This document shows positions 62,375 to 64,000 of a stretch of 64,000 bases of DNA, one piece after another. How positions within the stretch are numbered: position 1 is the stretch's first letter; each line of letters opens with the position of its first letter. Under the pieces are notes generated by a model that did not search any database, was not told the origin of the DNA, and saw nothing but the letters and a program-made list of their open reading frames with translations. The stretch comes from G965216905 sp965216905. GTDB lineage: Bacteria > Actinomycetota > Acidimicrobiia > Spongiisociales > ZC4RG35. The stretch lies in contig OZ244213.1 in the NCBI GenBank assembly GCA_965216905.1, positions 558,001 through 622,000 on the forward strand, in the 5' to 3' direction. The translations under genes were made by a program, and so were the position numbers.

Positions 62375-63040
62375 ATGAAGAAGAGGACACTGACGATCCT
62401 GGTGGCGGCATTGCTCGCCGCCGCCGCACTCCCGGCATTGGCCGGGGTCCTCGCCGAACCGAGTGGGCCGATCGTGCAGACTTCCCAGATGGGACGTTTC
62501 GACGAGGGCCACCTGCCACGGACCGCTGAGGCGACGTTGGTGCGACACGAGGACCACGTCGAGGTCACCGTCAACACTCGAGTTGGGGGCGAGATGTTCG
62601 TGGTGGACCCGGTGAACCCTCCGGGAGGGTTCGCGGGATCCGAGTGGAGACGGGGCGACGCCACCACACTGTGGTTCGTCCTGTTCAACAAGCCCGATGC
62701 GTGCATCGATGGATGTGGAGTCGACGAGGTCATCGCGGCCTTGAACGGCGAAGACTACGCCGGTGTGGGTCTGTTCTACGGGGCCGGGTCGATCGCGACC
62801 ACGGGCAGCTGGAACACGGCCGCCCCACTGGCCGAAGGCGACACCACCGGGCTGCTGATCGGGGAGGCACTCGCCGACGCTTCAGCTACGGAGATCCACG
62901 TTGTGGTTCGCTCACACGGTTCGGCGCGGTCCCTCGAGCGCGCCGACCTCACCGCCGCCCTCACCTCCTTCGCAGGGGGATGTGACGCAAATGTTTGCGG
63001 CGACGTCCAGGACGCCGTCTTCGCCCCAGTCGACAACTAG
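62375..63040 (+). CDS. secreted protein of unknown function
   Basis: 221 residues. Signal peptide: basic MKKR, hydrophobic core to LPALAG, likely cleavage around residue 23-25. The mature part looks like beta-rich extracellular sequence with conserved-looking Cys in ACIDGCG and GGCDANVCGD and a VNPPGGFAG loop; two disulfides are probable. GAAGGAG precedes the ATG. Coupled to the methyltransferase gene by a two-base spacing. No family recognised. Confidence 0.7.
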   Translation: MKKRTLTILVAALLAAAALPALAGVLAEPSGPIVQTSQMGRFDEGHLPRTAEATLVRHEDHVEVTVNTRVGGEMFVVDPVNPPGGFAGSEWRRGDATTLWFVLFNKPDACIDGCGVDEVIAALNGEDYAGVGLFYGAGSIATTGSWNTAAPLAEGDTTGLLIGEALADASATEIHVVVRSHGSARSLERADLTAALTSFAGGCDANVCGDVQDAVFAPVDN

Positions 63041-63052
63041 GCAACGAGGTGG

Positions 63053-63077
63053 CTGGGGGTCTCACACAGACCCCCAG
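63053..63077 (+). terminator. hairpin after the secreted-protein gene
   Basis: Perfect 10-bp stem CTGGGGGTCT and AGACCCCCAG around the 5-base loop CACAC, 13 bases after the stop codon. No T-run. Confidence 0.65.
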
Positions 63078-63097
63078 TCTCCGCATCAAGGAGAGCC

Positions 63098-63823
63098 ATG
63101 CTGCACACAAACCTCTGCGAAGCCTTTGGAATCGAATGTCCGATCATCTCCGCGCCGATGGCCGGCCCTGCCACTGTCGAACTCGCATCGGCCGTCTCCG
63201 AAGCGGGCGGACCGAGCTTCCTCGGCACGGTCCCCGGCCTAGGGCCAAGCCTGCTCCGTCAACAGGTCCGGCAGATAAAGGGCCGGACCGACAAGCCGTT
63301 CGGCGTTGGATCCATTTCTTCATGGCCTGGAATCGACGAGCTCATGGCGGCCACAAGCCACTCGTTTTCCGGACCGACACCGCACGTGCCCCCAGCAAGA
63401 GCCGCTGGGATCGAGACAGTCAACCACGTGCAGCAGGCGTCGCATGCGGAAGCGGCGGTCGCGGCCGGGGTCGAAGCCATCGCAGCGCAGGGGACCAGGG
63501 TCGGCGTTCGACCTGGCGACCGACGAGGGTTTCCCCGAGGACATCGGGGGTCGAGTCCTCAACAACGACCTCACCCAGAGATGGCACTCCACAGCGCCGA
63601 CTTCGGCGAGCGTCTCCCAGAGGGGCGGTCACAACTCAGACACGCCTTCTCCACGGGAGATGAAACACAGATTCCCAACCGACTGGGCCCGGCGGCCGGG
63701 CTCGTCCGACGGGTGGAATCGGCCGGTGACAACGTGCAACGACTGGTTGCAGAGGCCGGACAACGCCTCCGCCACCGGCCATCGGAGCTGCCGAATCAGG
63801 AACTAGGCGGTGAGCAGGCATGA
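63098..63823 (+). pseudogene. decayed nitronate monooxygenase-like gene
   Basis: The start codes for a family N-terminus (CEAFGIECPIISAPMAGPATVELASAV, key residues PMAG) and then AAVAAGVEAIAAQGT, which normally leads into the catalytic GGHxG region. Here, the middle third, including the catalytic His, is missing: in another frame the sequence jumps to AFDLATDEGFPEDIGGRVL and DLTQRWH, which belong to the family C-terminal part, and later the original frame resumes with AAGLVRRVESAGDNVQRLVAEAG. So at least one internal deletion and two compensating shifts are present while the frame stays open (241 codons instead of about 330). A non-functional relic, or strongly altered protein. Confidence 0.6.
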
Positions 63824-64000
63824 CCATGGACGCACTTGAGCGCACTTCGCGGCGGGCCCTGGTCTTCACTCCAATGGAGAACAACCGGCAGCTTCTGGTA
63901 GAGGCCGCCGTCCACGCCGAAGAGCGGGGCTACGGGGCTGTGGTGATCCCGGAGGCATGGGGTCTCGACGCCACCATCGTCCTGGCCGAGATCGCCCAAC
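63820..64000 (+). CDS. LLM-class oxidoreductase, N-terminal part (cut by window end)
   Basis: 60 codons to the window edge. The start LVFTPMENNRQLLVEAAVHA and RGYGAVVIPEAWGLDATIVLAEIA are typical of luciferase-like F420-dependent oxidoreductases, here the first strand, helix and second strand of the barrel. The ATG overlaps the pseudogene stop by four bases (ATGA). Substrate unknown. Confidence 0.75.
   Translation, partial: MTMDALERTSRRALVFTPMENNRQLLVEAAVHAEERGYGAVVIPEAWGLDATIVLAEIAQ

Noticed and set aside
62609..62627. AACCCTCCGGGAGGGTT palindrome
   Set aside because: It lies inside the secreted-protein coding sequence (VNPPGGF) and lacks the other elements of the composite motif.

Overview
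The window is a gene-dense, GC-rich (roughly two-thirds G+C by eye) bacterial chromosome segment with many GTG starts, 4-base ATGA/GTGA overlaps and leaderless-looking promoters (TAnnnT seven bases before the start codon). Together with luciferase-like F420-type oxidoreductases, PPOX-class flavoproteins, an AfsR/SARP regulator, class III cyclase-hydrolase fusion and a trans-acting enoyl-reductase homologue, this points to Actinomycetota; a class such as Acidimicrobiia is plausible but is inference. I see no rRNA, tRNA, CRISPR array or phage region. One insertion sequence (IS256 family) is complete with terminal repeats and target duplication.

Layout. 1-13.8 kb is housekeeping or mixed metabolism: a partial nitronate monooxygenase, CBS protein, two metallo-beta-lactamase proteins, a cyclase-hydrolase fusion, adenosine deaminase, a FetB-type permease, an LLM oxidoreductase, and a cyclic-2,3-diphosphoglycerate-synthetase-like GTPase divergent from a carbamate kinase. 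14-16 kb holds a PPOX plus serine-hydrolase operon. 16.2-19.3 kb is a PadR regulator facing cydAB (bd oxidase), with a perfect 18-bp palindrome between them. 19.3-28.5 kb is a UvrA-like ATPase followed by a two-component system, an MFS exporter and a FtsX-type ABC transporter; the promoters of the two-component pair and of the exporter share a palindrome at exactly the same distance from the -10 hexamer.

28.6-38.1 kb is a complete-looking amino-sugar operon: ROK repressor, ROK kinase, lipoprotein binding protein, two permeases, cytosolic GH3 hexosaminidase, SIS-domain deaminase or isomerase, and NagA deacetylase. No transport ATPase is encoded, so one must be borrowed. A second binding lipoprotein and a MarR regulator follow, divergently transcribed. 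40.2-41.2 kb is a TetR regulator divergent from a START-like protein, with two perfect operators between.

41.3-54.9 kb is the most interesting part. A MalT-like STAND/LuxR regulator is surrounded by five copies of a long composite promoter motif (an 8-8-19 architecture with near-invariant spacing), each pointing toward a gene or operon: small proteins, a DUF6326 membrane protein, a second PPOX gene next to a second serine hydrolase, a lipoprotein plus condensation-domain acyltransferase plus MFS exporter, and a 2TM protein plus CrtI-like oxidoreductase plus trans-enoyl-reductase-like gene. I read this as a local regulon devoted to an envelope lipid or isoprenoid-type product; the product and the link between regulator and motif are inference.

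54.9-64 kb holds a cupin, the IS element, a CPBP protease, a 51-bp exact copy of an internal piece of the MalT-like gene embedded in an intergenic region, an AfsR/SARP regulator divergent from a methyltransferase and a secreted protein, a decayed nitronate monooxygenase, and the start of an LLM oxidoreductase.
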